A stretch of 64,000 bases of DNA from Neolewinella persica DSM 23188 (GCF_000373105.1 NZ_KB890447.1:18970-82969); one strand, 5' to 3'; shown: positions 43,976 through 52,285, counted from the first letter of the stretch. The notes: a model not told the origin generated them from the sequence alone. A program made the numbers and translations.

Positions 43976-44094
43976 TGCTGTGTTTAACCTTTTGCAAGTC
44001 TGGGTAGCGTGCCCTATAAGCGCGTAGGAGGTCTATTTGGACAAAGGCCGTGTGCAAAAATTAACCAAGCGAATGCTCGCCTAAAAGCCTGCGG

Positions 44095-44316
44095 CTACGC
44101 CTCCTCCCTGTCCCAGTCTGTTTGTCCCACATAAATGAGGACCATCCCCACGATGATCATCAGGATGCGGACAACAAAGGATACGGCTACGTTCCAGCGA
44201 TAGAGCCATTCTAGCAGAATGAAATCAACCCCGACCACGTTAAGGAAGAAGGTGACAATGCCCACGAACATCAGCAGAAAACCGATGACGGTGAGGGTGG
44301 TGGCGTTTTTTAGCAT
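44095..44316 (-). CDS. Small two-helix membrane protein
   Basis: A 73-residue protein (MLKNATTLTV start, ending GQTDWDREEA) with two transmembrane helices at about 9-31 and 44-63 and a charged tail. A longer frame to 44811 exists but its N-terminal part runs antisense into the HMG-CoA lyase gene and is rejected. Family not recognised; the hydrophobic pattern and compact start make it a believable gene. Confidence 0.6.
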   Translation of the reverse strand: MLKNATTLTVIGFLLMFVGIVTFFLNVVGVDFILLEWLYRWNVAVSFVVRILMIIVGMVLIYVGQTDWDREEA

Positions 44317-44413
44317 GTCGGAGATAGTAGTTTGGTGTAAAACTACGGAGCAGGACGTGGTGTTGAGCAGATAGCCATTATTTTTACCAAGTACTGACCC
44401 CAACCCTATTTTT

Positions 44414-44447
44414 CGACAACCTGACAACTCGACAACCCGACAACTCG
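44414..44447. repeat. 8-bp tandem GACAACTC/GACAACCC array
   Basis: Four tandem 8-bp units (GACAACCT, GACAACTC, GACAACCC, GACAACTC). The same unit recurs at 52166-52198 and 52567-52590 around rpsO. Confidence 0.85.
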
Positions 44448-44469
44448 ATATTCTTAGCCCGTAACCAAG

Positions 44470-45336
44470 TTGATTTTGCCCACCACCACCACTAATTCGA
44501 TTAAGATCATCGAATGCCCGCGCGATGCCATGCAAGGGCGTCACGACTTTATCCCCACCGAGACCAAGGCCGCCTACATTCAGCAGTTGTTGGCTTGTGG
44601 CTTTGATAGCCTTGACTTTGGCAGCTTCGTTTCTCCGAAGGCTATTCCGCAAATGCGGGATACTGCGGAAGTACTCAGTAGGTTGGACCTGAGCGCCACG
44701 GCTACTAAGCTGCTGGCGATTGTGGCAAATCGTCGTGGGGCGGAAGCCGCCCTGTCGCACCCCGAGATACAGTACCTCGGCTACCCCTTCAGCGTAAGTG
44801 AGACGTTTCAACTACGCAATACCAATGCCACGCTGGCGGAGAGTGTAGACCGGGTCAAACAAATCCAGGAACTCACCGTGGCCGCCGGAAAGGAAATGGT
44901 CGTGTACCTCAGCATGGGCTTCGGGAACCCCTATGGCGACCCATGGAATGTGGAAGTGGTGGAGCAGTGGGTCAGCCGCCTTGCGGAGCTGGACATCAAA
45001 ATTTTTCAACTGTCCGACACCATTGGCGTCAGCGCTCCCGCCAGCATCAGCTACCTGTTCAGCAGTCTTATCCCCAGGTACCCCAACCTGGAAATTGGCG
45101 CTCACCTGCACACCACACCAAACACCTGGGAAGAGAAGATCGCCGCCGCCGCCGCTGCCGGTTGCCAACGGTATGATGGGGCCATCCGCGGATTTGGTGG
45201 TTGCCCCATGGCCAAGGATGACTTGACGGGGAATATGCCGACGGAACGTCTGTTCGACTACTTTGGCTTTGAAGCCACGGGGGTAAGTAAAGACGCATTC
45301 TCGTTAGCCATGGCATCTTCTTTGACCGTCTTTTAG
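44470..45336 (+). CDS. Hydroxymethylglutaryl-CoA lyase
   Basis: A 288-residue TIM-barrel enzyme cleaving HMG-CoA to acetoacetate and acetyl-CoA in leucine catabolism. The substrate/metal loop is IKIIECPRDAMQG (Arg and Asp retained, but Cys-Pro and Ala-Met replace the Gly-Pro-Arg-Asp-Gly-Leu of many relatives). The C-terminal GAIRGFGGCPMAKDDLTGN carries the catalytic cysteine signature, and GAHLHTTPNTW the metal-binding His pair. No ATG begins the frame; TTG at 44470 or 44476 is the best start. Together with IlvE and HPPD nearby it points to amino acid catabolism, but the genes are not an operon. Confidence 0.9.
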   Translation: MILPTTTTNSIKIIECPRDAMQGRHDFIPTETKAAYIQQLLACGFDSLDFGSFVSPKAIPQMRDTAEVLSRLDLSATATKLLAIVANRRGAEAALSHPEIQYLGYPFSVSETFQLRNTNATLAESVDRVKQIQELTVAAGKEMVVYLSMGFGNPYGDPWNVEVVEQWVSRLAELDIKIFQLSDTIGVSAPASISYLFSSLIPRYPNLEIGAHLHTTPNTWEEKIAAAAAAGCQRYDGAIRGFGGCPMAKDDLTGNMPTERLFDYFGFEATGVSKDAFSLAMASSLTVF

Positions 45337-45405
45337 GTTGGGGAAATGATTGAATAATTGAATGAGCGAATTTTCGTCTACGCGGACGCGAAAGCGCGCA
45401 GCGCT

Positions 45406-46533
45406 TTACAGCGTGCCGCGTACTTCCTGTTCCCGCTCAATAGCCTCAAACAACGCCTTAAAGTTGCCTTTACCAAAACTGGTAGCGCCTTTACGTTGGA
45501 TGATTTCGAAGAAAACCGTGGGCCGGGGCTGTACGGGCTTCGTGAAGATCTGCAGGAGGTAACCTTCGTCGTCGCGGTCAACGAGGATGCCGAGTTCGCG
45601 GAGCGGGCTGAGGTCTTCGTCGATGTCGCCAACGCGGTCGAGTAGGGTATCGTAGTAGCTGTCGGGGACCCGGAGGAACTCCATACCACGGGCCTTCAGG
45701 GCCCTCACGGTGGAGATCACATCATCCGTAGCTACCGCAATGTGTTGGATGCCAGGACCGCAATGGAACTCGAGGTACTCCTCAATCTGGCTCTTTTTCA
45801 GGCCGGGGGCAGGTTCGTTGATGGGGAATTTGACGCGGCCGTTTCCGTTGCTCATTACCTTACTCATCAGCGCAGTGTACTTGGTGGAAATGTCTTTGTC
45901 GTCGAAGCTGATGAGTTGCTTGAAGTCCATCACTTCGGCGTACCAGTTGACCCATTTGTTCATCTCCCCAAGGGCAACGTTGCTGACCATGTGGTCAATA
46001 AATTTCAGGCCGATGGGCTCGGGGCGGTATTCCGGGCTCCAGGCAGCGTAGCCTGGCATGAAGGGTCCGGTGTAGTCCTTGCGTTCCACGAATTCGTGGA
46101 TGGTGTTACCAAAGCTCTGGATTTGGGCGCGGACGCAGGTGCCAAATTCGTCTTTTGAAGACCAGGGTTCGGATACGGACTCCGCGCCACGGCTAACGGC
46201 CGTTTCGTAAGCCTTTGCAGCGTCATCGACCCAAAGCGCAACACAACGCACGGTGTCCCCGTGCAAGTCGTGCAAACGGCCAATTTCCGTCCCTTTGGTC
46301 AGCGGGCTGGTCAGCACCAGGCGAATCTTATCCTGGACCACGACGTAGCTCTCCCGGTCCTTAAGACCGGTGCTGAGCCCAGCGTAAGCCAGCGGTTGAA
46401 AACCCATGCACGACTGGTAAAAGTGGGCGGCCTGGCGGGCATTTCCTACGTACAATTCCACATAATCCGTACCCAATAAAGGGAAGCTGTCGGTGGTGGT
46501 GAAGGGGGCTTTTTCTGTGGCTACAGCGGACAT
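45406..46533 (-). CDS. hppD: 4-hydroxyphenylpyruvate dioxygenase
   Basis: A 375-residue Fe(II) oxygenase converting 4-hydroxyphenylpyruvate to homogentisate in tyrosine catabolism. Two vicinal-oxygen-chelate domains. Metal ligands His181 (FIDHMV), His264 (GIQHIA) and Glu343 (FFEII) are visible, and the C-terminal FGKGNFKALFEAIEREQ helix is characteristic. A GC-word copy (46125-46146) encodes part of GTCVRAQIQSFGN at residues 131-143, a region usually less Cys/Arg-rich. A good TTG-N20-TACTTTTG promoter lies upstream. No homogentisate dioxygenase is adjacent. Confidence 0.96.
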   Translation of the reverse strand: MSAVATEKAPFTTTDSFPLLGTDYVELYVGNARQAAHFYQSCMGFQPLAYAGLSTGLKDRESYVVVQDKIRLVLTSPLTKGTEIGRLHDLHGDTVRCVALWVDDAAKAYETAVSRGAESVSEPWSSKDEFGTCVRAQIQSFGNTIHEFVERKDYTGPFMPGYAAWSPEYRPEPIGLKFIDHMVSNVALGEMNKWVNWYAEVMDFKQLISFDDKDISTKYTALMSKVMSNGNGRVKFPINEPAPGLKKSQIEEYLEFHCGPGIQHIAVATDDVISTVRALKARGMEFLRVPDSYYDTLLDRVGDIDEDLSPLRELGILVDRDDEGYLLQIFTKPVQPRPTVFFEIIQRKGATSFGKGNFKALFEAIEREQEVRGTL

Positions 46534-46571
46534 TGCTATTTATTTAGTTGTTAAGGCAATAATTGCTTGCG

Positions 46572-46602
46572 CAAAAGTAGTGATTTCGACTGACGCTTGC
46601 AA
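46572..46602 (-). promoter_or_regulatory. Promoter of hppD
   Basis: On the minus strand TTG (46602-46600), 20 bp, then TACTTTTG (46579-46572), 39 bp before the ATG. Confidence 0.7.
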
Positions 46603-46676
46603 TATAAACGGGTAAGAAGATGGTTGATTGTCTGTAGGTGCTGCCGGTTAACTTTCGCTGCCTTTTACCCTTTCCC

Positions 46677-46694
46677 TGCACCTGCGTTCGCGCC
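46677..46694 (-). repeat. GC-rich dispersed word, intergenic copy
   Basis: TGCACCTGCGTTCGCGCC, minus orientation, in the divergent gap between hppD and a methyltransferase-like gene; preceded by a CCTTTTACCCTTTCCC tract. Confidence 0.85.
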
Positions 46695-46814
46695 TGCTGC
46701 TTCTGGTGCAGGTATTTAAGCTACCTTGGCTCGTACTAACGACAACGATGGTTCCGTTAACAACCCATTCGTAAGTCCGACGACCTACTACTTACTACTA
46801 CTATAAGCTAATAA

Positions 46815-47801
46815 ATGCCCCATCATCAAAACCTGGCTGACATCACCAATGTCTTGCTGGATGAACAAACCCGGGGCGACCTCCTCTCCGAAACGCTCGA
46901 CCAATACCGCGATATTTTACTCACTGCCTCGGGCATTGACCTTGGTGGAGAGGAAGAGATGGATTGCGTGCATACCGGCGCGGGTGTTGCCATCGGTACT
47001 ACCTGGGCAGCGCTGTGTATCGATGACCTCCTGCGGACGAAGCGTTTCGTCAGCGGCCTCTACCAGGCTGTTGTATCGACGAAGGCACGCCGTGACGGCC
47101 CCGTACATATTCTCTATGCAGGCACCGGCCCATGGGCTACGCTCTTTCTGCCGCTTACCTCCCGGTTCAGTGCACAGGAACTGCGCGTAACCTGTATTGA
47201 AATTAACGGGGGAAGCTACGCCAGTGTCCAGCGAACATTCGATCAGCTTGGGCTGAGCGATTACGTCGAAGCCTTCATCCAAACGGATGCCGCTACCCAC
47301 GTCATTTCAGGAGGTACTCCGATTGACATCATGCTGACCGAAACCATGCAGTATTGCCTGATTGATGAGATGCAAGTGCCCATCGCCCTAAACCTGATGA
47401 GGCAACTTGCGGAGGATGTTATCATGGTTCCGGAACGCATCATCGTTAGCCTGGGCGTCTTGGAAGACGAAACGAATCGGTTCGTTCGCAGTGATTTCGG
47501 GCCTGTTTTTACCCTGGACAAGGCTACGCTCAAAGCTTATTTACCCATTACCGGAAGCCTTGATTTTCCAACTTTCCGCCTGCCCGTTCCTCTGCCTGGA
47601 AAAACACCTGAGGGGCCGCTGGCCCTTCTGACCACCATCCAGGTTTTTGGCGGCCAGAACCTCACCCACTACGAAAGCGGTCTTACCAACCCGCAGATCA
47701 TCGGTCAGTATCCCACTACGGATAACCCGCTTGCGGCAATAGATTTTACATACCAGTTGGAGCCTACACCATTGCTGGAGATGGCGTTTATTAACGATTA
47801 G
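46815..47801 (+). CDS. Class I SAM-dependent methyltransferase-like protein
   Basis: A 328-residue cytoplasmic protein. The segment VHILYAGTGPWATLFLPL (about residues 95-112) matches the SAM-binding motif I of class I methyltransferases, followed by the acidic motif II VTCIEINGGSYASVQ (about 129-143) and IDIMLTETMQYCL (motif IV-like, about 175). This layout is closest to the PRMT-like group. The C-terminal third (about 210-328) is beta-rich, as in arginine methyltransferases, but the double-E loop is not certain. Substrate unknown. It is divergent from hppD. Confidence 0.7.
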   Translation: MPHHQNLADITNVLLDEQTRGDLLSETLDQYRDILLTASGIDLGGEEEMDCVHTGAGVAIGTTWAALCIDDLLRTKRFVSGLYQAVVSTKARRDGPVHILYAGTGPWATLFLPLTSRFSAQELRVTCIEINGGSYASVQRTFDQLGLSDYVEAFIQTDAATHVISGGTPIDIMLTETMQYCLIDEMQVPIALNLMRQLAEDVIMVPERIIVSLGVLEDETNRFVRSDFGPVFTLDKATLKAYLPITGSLDFPTFRLPVPLPGKTPEGPLALLTTIQVFGGQNLTHYESGLTNPQIIGQYPTTDNPLAAIDFTYQLEPTPLLEMAFIND

Positions 47802-47869
47802 AGCGACTTCCTCACGGCGTTCGCGTTGCAGGGGAGCTTTGCTTCTGGTTACAGAGGTCGCATACGCTC

Positions 47870-48067
47870 CCGTTGCTGGGCGCCCTCGGCGCGTTCAATA
47901 GTATAGAACTGAGTTTATTCGATTTGGGAAGTGATCCGAAAGAGCAGGAAAATGTGCTGGAGAAATGGCCGGATACGGTGGCCTATCGGACTGCCGTCGC
48001 CCAGGAATATCGGGAAGCTATTGGGGACAGCCACACGCAGACGAAAGGAAAGGAAGTTCGGCGTTGA
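47870..48067 (+). pseudogene. C-terminal remnant of a sulfatase
   Basis: An open frame of about 64 codons ends at 48067. Residues IELSLFDLGSDPKEQENVLE followed by KWPDTVAYR match the conserved end of arylsulfatases (L-Y-DL-DP-E--N). The catalytic N-terminal part with the Cys/Ser-x-Pro-x-Arg motif is absent from the window, and the upstream DNA (47802-47870) is repeat-like (GCGCCCTCGGCGCG, also near 60310). The gene therefore seems deleted apart from its tail, next to a repeat element. Confidence 0.6.
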
Positions 48068-48077
48068 TGGAAGATTA

Positions 48078-48271
48078 GTCGCTTTGCGACTTATTGCAGG
48101 TTGCAGCTACCGCATAAGGTTCTTCGCTCCGCTCGTTCAGGAGGTTTGTCAAAAATAGGCTAGCTAAAATTTGGCTGAATTGCCTGTGGCATTTTTTTTG
48201 TGCAACCTGCAACCTGCAACCTGCAACCTGCAACCTGCAACCTGCAACCTGCAACCTGCAACCTGCAACCT
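48078..48271. repeat. Composite intergenic element with 7-bp CTGCAAC array, copy A
   Basis: Begins with GTCGCTTTGCGAC, then TTGCAGGTTGCAGCTACCGC, CTTCGCTCCGCTCGTT, a variable middle, TGAATTGCCTGTGGCATT and a T-run, and ends with about ten tandem CTGCAAC/GCAACCT units (48202-48271). The left GCAGGTTGCAG is inverted relative to the right array. Copy B is at 60284-60501. Confidence 0.92.
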
Positions 48272-48312
48272 TTTTTGACCCTGAGGCCACATTCGCTTAG
48301 TTCCAGGTGTCT

Positions 48313-48320
48313 TACCTTTG
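48313..48320 (+). promoter_or_regulatory. -7 box of the second ECF sigma operon
   Basis: TACCTTTG, 20 bp before the ATG at 48341, immediately after the 7-bp array, so the repeat element occupies the upstream part of the promoter. Confidence 0.6.
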
Positions 48321-48340
48321 AAATCCTGGTAAGACCGCCG

Positions 48341-48886
48341 ATGCTAAGCATGAAAGAAAAGGAACTGATCGAAGGCGCCCTGAGGGGCGAGGAAGCCGCA
48401 TCACGCGCGCTGTTCGAGCGGTATGCCCCAATGTTAATGGGGGTTTGCCAACGCTACTGCCGTACCCAGACAGAGGCGGAAGATGTGCTGCAAGACAGTT
48501 TCATTCGCTTATTCGAAAAATTACCGAAATACGGTTTTCAGGGATCGTTTGCGGGCTGGGCCCGCCGCCTTACCGTCAATGTTGCTCTGAAAACCTACCA
48601 GAGAAAACGGTTTGCGCTGGAGCAATCCGGCCTGGAGAACATCCCCGAAAAAGGAGGTGCTCCCACAGCCTACGCCGAACTTGGCGAAAAAGAATTATTG
48701 GAAATGGTGAAGGCACTGCCCGATGGCTACCGGTTGGTCTTTAACCTCTACGCCATCGAAGGCTACAGCCACAAAGAGATCGCCGAACAACTCGGCATTC
48801 AGGAAGCAAGTTCCCGGTCTCAGCTGCTCAAGGCGCGAAAAGTGCTGCAACGCCAAATAGAAATCCGTCAACGCATCGCCATATGA
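48341..48886 (+). CDS. ECF RNA polymerase sigma factor
   Basis: A 181-residue sigma-70 family protein. Start at 48341 (MLSMKEKELIEG; ATG 48350 is possible); the longer open frame from 48200 is only the translated repeat array. Region 2: LFERYAPMLMGVCQRYC, EAEDVLQDSFIRLFEKL, FAGWARRLTVNVALKTYQR. Region 4: MVKALPDGYRLVFNLYAIEGYSHKEIAEQLGI, then SSRSQLLKARKVLQ. Typical of Bacteroidota sigma factors paired with barrel-type membrane proteins. Its stop overlaps the next ATG (ATGA). Confidence 0.93.
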   Translation: MLSMKEKELIEGALRGEEAASRALFERYAPMLMGVCQRYCRTQTEAEDVLQDSFIRLFEKLPKYGFQGSFAGWARRLTVNVALKTYQRKRFALEQSGLENIPEKGGAPTAYAELGEKELLEMVKALPDGYRLVFNLYAIEGYSHKEIAEQLGIQEASSRSQLLKARKVLQRQIEIRQRIAI

Positions 48887-50457
48887 ATCCGATCGACGAT
48901 CTTTTTCGGGAAGGCCTTAGTGGCCACGCGGGTGAAGTACCTGCGGATATGTGGTCGCGCGTCAGCGCGGGCAAAACGCCTGTGGCACCCGCAGGGGAAG
49001 GCATTGATCAGCTGTTTGCCGGCAAACTTGCCGATCGGGCGGGTGATGTGCCTGCGGACATGTGGTCGCGCATTGCCGCAATCGGTGTTGCTTCGTTGCC
49101 GGAAGGTGCGGAGATCGACCAGGTATTTGCAGATAAACTAAAGAAGGCTGAAGGAGCGATTTCCGAAGGCATGTGGCAACGCATTTGGCAGGGCGTTACA
49201 GCGCCAACTCCGGCGACCTACCCCTCCCGGCGTTGGTTGGTGGCTGGTCTCGCGGCCTTATTGCTGCTGAGTGGAATTGCCTGGTGGCAATTGGCGGGAG
49301 ATGTACCTCCGGTTGAAGAACTGACGGTGCCTACGGAAATTGAAGTGGTAGCCAGCAACGGTGCTGCGGTAGAGATAACCGATAATGAGCCATCCATTGC
49401 GGCGGCAGACCAGAAAGGAAATTTGAAACCAGGCGGGAATGCTGACCAATCAGCAGCAGTAGCTGGATCAGGCGCGGGCGCAGGTGCAACAACAGGTATT
49501 AAGGCACAGGATGCTACCACGTTTGCTCCTCAGGTATCAGGTGAGGTGCCAGTTGGTGACCTTGCCGGGACTGGGTTGTCGGCGGCGATAGCGCCTTCGA
49601 CCCCTACATCAAAGGTTGACGAAGGCTTGTCTGCCGAAACGGAAGCGGTTGTGTTGATCGATGGCGCCAAAGCCACGGCTGTCACGGATCGGGAACGTAC
49701 TGCCATAGGAATCCGGGAACTTTCCGCTCGTTCTCTGGCGCTGCTGCCACTAAAAGAAACCGATCCTGGAGTTAAGCGTAAGTACCGCATTAAATCTCCC
49801 GAGAACTCTGGTTTCCGTGCCGCCCCCCGGCATCGGTTTCAGACGGAATTCCTCTTTGGCGTGGCCTATGCCAACCAGAGTTTCTCCGTAGATGACGAGG
49901 CAAACCGCCTGCTGCTCAGTGCCCGTGAGGTCAGTGAATTTGCGGAAGTTAGCTATCAGGTTACCTTACGGACCAACTACCGGTTGGGCGATCACCTGAT
50001 GGTAACGGGGGGGCTGACCTATTCTGAAATCCGTAATCAATTGGAATACGATCAGATTATTAACGGAGCATCTACCGATCTGACCATCAATAACAGCATC
50101 CGGTTGCTGGAGGCACCATTGTTGCTTGGCTACCGCTTACCTGGCCGTCGTTTACACGTAGCCATTAACGCAGGGCCGGTATTCAACCTGTCTACCTCGG
50201 TCCGTGGGCGTTTTCTTCGTCCTGATTCGCCGCAACCATTGGATCTGGCTACCGACGGTAACTATCGCCAGAACATTGGCGTTGGTTTCATGACCTCACT
50301 TTCCTCTACTTATAGGGTAGGGAATAAGGATCCCTTCCTGCTTGTCGTCGAGCCCTTCTTCAAAACTTATCCGGGAGCTTTCTCCGTCAAGGATGCTCCT
50401 TTGAAAGAGACGTACTGGTTGGCGGGGTTACAGCTGGGCGTTCGGAAGGAGTTTTAA
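48883..50457 (+). CDS. Sigma-coupled membrane protein with triplicated N-terminal motif and C-terminal beta-barrel
   Basis: A 524-residue protein, start overlapping the sigma stop by 4 bp. Three tandem copies of a 37-residue unit open the protein at residues 4, 41 and 78 (IDDLFREGLSGHAGEVPADM, IDQLFAGKLADRAGDVPADM, IDQVFADKLKKAEGAISEGM, each followed by W-x-R-I/V). One transmembrane helix spans about 118-136 and an Ala/Gly/Thr-rich periplasmic linker about 150-300. A barrel domain from about 310 to the end has strands FQTEFLFGVAYANQSF, VTLRTNYRLGDHLMVTGGL and LHVAINAGPVFNLS. Single copies of the N-terminal motif are common in such sigma partners; three are unusual. A GC word (49471-49489) encodes GAGAGA in the linker. 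Confidence 0.82.
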   Translation: MNPIDDLFREGLSGHAGEVPADMWSRVSAGKTPVAPAGEGIDQLFAGKLADRAGDVPADMWSRIAAIGVASLPEGAEIDQVFADKLKKAEGAISEGMWQRIWQGVTAPTPATYPSRRWLVAGLAALLLLSGIAWWQLAGDVPPVEELTVPTEIEVVASNGAAVEITDNEPSIAAADQKGNLKPGGNADQSAAVAGSGAGAGATTGIKAQDATTFAPQVSGEVPVGDLAGTGLSAAIAPSTPTSKVDEGLSAETEAVVLIDGAKATAVTDRERTAIGIRELSARSLALLPLKETDPGVKRKYRIKSPENSGFRAAPRHRFQTEFLFGVAYANQSFSVDDEANRLLLSAREVSEFAEVSYQVTLRTNYRLGDHLMVTGGLTYSEIRNQLEYDQIINGASTDLTINNSIRLLEAPLLLGYRLPGRRLHVAINAGPVFNLSTSVRGRFLRPDSPQPLDLATDGNYRQNIGVGFMTSLSSTYRVGNKDPFLLVVEPFFKTYPGAFSVKDAPLKETYWLAGLQLGVRKEF

Positions 50458-50460
50458 TAA

Positions 50461-50650
50461 GGGATTAATTGAATAATTGAAGGAGAGAATAATGGAATAG
50501 CTGCCGCAAGGAGGTGCTCGCTTTGCTCGTTTACGCTTTATTCGGGTACCCTAATTTACTGTTCTCACATTCACTTCCGAGGTGAGCAAGCGCAGCGCCG
50601 CGAACGGAAACAGTGGTAGTTTATTCACTTATTCCATTATCCTCTCCTTT
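50461..50650. repeat. Inverted microrepeat element (GAATAATTGAA type)
   Basis: Left TTGAATAATTGAAGGAGAG and AATAATGGAATAG, then GCTGCCGC, centre with GCTCGCTTTGCTCG and GAGGTGAGCAAGCG, then GTGGTAGTTTATTCAC and CTTATTCCATTATCCTCTCC on the right. The arms are complementary with slips. Lies between convergent genes. Confidence 0.85.
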
Positions 50651-50652
50651 AC

Positions 50653-51315
50653 TTATTCTCTACCCCTGATCTCCCTGATCATCGCCAGGGTCTCCCGTGC
50701 CAATGCCTCCATCTTTCCAAACTCTCCTGCTTTTATCCAGTCGTTTTTGATGAGTTGGGACCCCATGCCTACGGCTGCGGCACCTTCACCGAACCAGCGT
50801 TCGAGGTTGCTCCGCTCGGCGGTGACACCGCCGGTGACCATGATGGTGGTTTGGGGAGAGGGGCCGCGGTAGGCACTGATGAAGCCGGGAGCTACGGCGT
50901 TGCCGGGGAACAGTTTGACGATCTCGGCACCCAGGCCTTCGGCCCGGGCAATTTCGGAAGGGGTGAAACACCCCGGCATCCAGGCTACTTTACGCCGGTG
51001 GCATACCTTGACGACGTCCTCGTCGATGGTGGGGCCAACGATGAAGGCCGCGCCAAGCTGAATGTAGAGACTGGCGGTTCCGGGATCTACCACGGAACCG
51101 ATACCCAGATAAAGGTCTGGATAGTTGGCCCGGCAATGCTCGGCCAGGGCATCGAATACTTTATGCGCCCCGATTCCACGATTGGTGAATTCAAAACTAC
51201 GAAGGCCGCCGGCGTAGCAGGCGTCAACTACTTTCTTGGCTTTGTCAACGTTGGCAACGTAAGCAAGCGGCACCATGGCCTGATCAAGAACAGTTTGGTA
51301 TACTTTTAAGCGCAT
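50653..51315 (-). CDS. KDPG/KHG aldolase (2-keto-3-deoxy-6-phosphogluconate aldolase family)
   Basis: A 220-residue class I aldolase cleaving KDPG (or 4-hydroxy-2-oxoglutarate) to pyruvate and glyceraldehyde 3-phosphate (or glyoxylate). The catalytic Glu42 (FEFTNRG) and Schiff-base Lys134 (EIVKLFPG) are present, as is the phosphate-loop MVTGGV and GMGSQLI. Such enzymes in Bacteroidota handle uronic acids from algal glycans. A TAACTTTG box is found 27 bp upstream. No KDG kinase is adjacent. Confidence 0.93.
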   Translation of the reverse strand: MRLKVYQTVLDQAMVPLAYVANVDKAKKVVDACYAGGLRSFEFTNRGIGAHKVFDALAEHCRANYPDLYLGIGSVVDPGTASLYIQLGAAFIVGPTIDEDVVKVCHRRKVAWMPGCFTPSEIARAEGLGAEIVKLFPGNAVAPGFISAYRGPSPQTTIMVTGGVTAERSNLERWFGEGAAAVGMGSQLIKNDWIKAGEFGKMEALARETLAMIREIRGRE

Positions 51316-51341
51316 GATAATTCGTTTATGCGGTGAAAAAA

Positions 51342-51349
51342 CAAAGTTA
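51342..51349 (-). promoter_or_regulatory. -7 box of the KDPG aldolase gene
   Basis: Minus-strand TAACTTTG matches TAnnTTTG, 27 bp before the ATG. Confidence 0.55.
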
Positions 51350-51449
51350 GCTTAATCCGGGGAGGAAACTGTATTGAAAAGGATCACTTAATCCACCTGA
51401 AAATCCCCTAAATCCACTTTGTACCTTCGCATCAACAAATGTTATTACC

Positions 51450-52085
51450 ATGCTTCGTATTCCCGGACTCCTACTCCTCTTTATGCTAACCCTTGCCTGC
51501 TCCACCACCAAATCCACTGCACCCGCGGCCTCGCCCCCAACTGCAGAACTGGCCGCGTTGGAAAAAGCCATGACGGGGACCTTCAACAGTTCCGCACAAG
51601 CTTCTGCCAACGATAGCTACCTGAACATTGTCTTGCACATGGAGCCCATCTGGACGGACCAGCCGGGCAGCTACCTATACGTTGAACAGGCCGTTGCTTC
51701 CGACCCCACAAAGCCCTACCGTCAACGGGTGTATGTGCTGGAGCAAAAGGGGAAAAAGAAGTTCATCAGCAGCGTCTATGAGTTGCCTGAGCCCGATCGT
51801 TTCATCGGTGCTCACAAAAATCCGGAGAAGCTGGACCTGCTAAAGCCCTCCGACCTGATCGCCCGCGAAGGCTGCGCGGTGTACCTGAAGCAAACCGAAC
51901 CGGGGATGTACCGTGGAAGTACTAAAAAAGATAAGTGCAAGAGCACTCTGCGGGGAGCGAGTTACGCTACCAGCCGGGTATCGATTGCCGGGTCTTTCGT
52001 CCAGAGCTGGGACCAGGGCTTCGACGAGGAAGGGAAGCAGGTTTGGGGGGCTACTAAGGGGGGGTATATGTTTTTTCGGGAGTAG
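51450..52085 (+). CDS. CpeT/CpcT-like lipoprotein
   Basis: A 211-residue lipoprotein (lipobox TLAC, Cys about 17). The mature part matches the CpcT/CpeT family of chromophore lyases: MTGTFNSSAQASAND, YLNIVLHMEPIW, YLYVEQAVASDPTKPYRQRV, IAREGCAVYL, KSTLRGASYATS and a GFDEEGKQVWGATKGGY end. In cyanobacteria the family attaches bilins to phycobiliproteins; non-photosynthetic members exist widely and their substrate is not known. A degenerate GC word at 51518-51536 encodes TAPAAS in the linker after the lipid anchor. A TACCTTCG box at about 51420 may be its promoter. Confidence 0.85.
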   Translation: MLRIPGLLLLFMLTLACSTTKSTAPAASPPTAELAALEKAMTGTFNSSAQASANDSYLNIVLHMEPIWTDQPGSYLYVEQAVASDPTKPYRQRVYVLEQKGKKKFISSVYELPEPDRFIGAHKNPEKLDLLKPSDLIAREGCAVYLKQTEPGMYRGSTKKDKCKSTLRGASYATSRVSIAGSFVQSWDQGFDEEGKQVWGATKGGYMFFRE

Positions 52086-52106
52086 GAGCTCGCGCGAAGC
52101 GCGAGC

Positions 52107-52198
52107 GTTGTCGAGTTGTCGGGGTGTCGAGGTATCTGGTTGTCCAGTTTTCGGTTTATCGAGAAAACCTCAGACAACCCGACAACTTGACAACTTGA
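52107..52198. repeat. 8-bp-arm inverted element (GTTGTCGA / GACAACCC type)
   Basis: Left arm GTTGTCGAGTTGTCGGGGTG; right arm AGACAACCCGACAACTTGAC, then AACTTG; loop TTTTCGGTTTATCGAGAAAA. It lies directly upstream of the rpsO promoter. Confidence 0.88.
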
Positions 52199-52230
52199 TT
52201 TGCGCAGCAAATGATTTCCTCGTACCTTTG
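52199..52230 (+). promoter_or_regulatory. Promoter of rpsO
   Basis: TTTG (52199-52202), 20 bp, then TACCTTTG (52223-52230), 56 bp before the ATG; the best match to the Bacteroidota -33/-7 consensus in the window. Confidence 0.75.
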
Positions 52231-52285
52231 CAGCCGCAAATTTTGCTTTACCCGATCCATGTGATCCATTAAAGGCTTTTTCATT

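Noticed and set aside
44317-44811. N-terminal extension of the small membrane protein
   Set aside because: Runs antisense into HMG-CoA lyase and through the GACAAC repeats; the compact ATG at 44316 fits better.
48160-48351. Short frames with repeating LQVAGCR or QPATCNL residues
   Set aside because: Pure translation of the 7-bp array; the same happens at 60213-60672. Not genes.
51450-52085. Evidence of photosynthesis from the CpeT-like gene
   Set aside because: No phycobiliprotein or bilin genes are present, and CpeT-like lipoproteins occur in non-photosynthetic bacteria.
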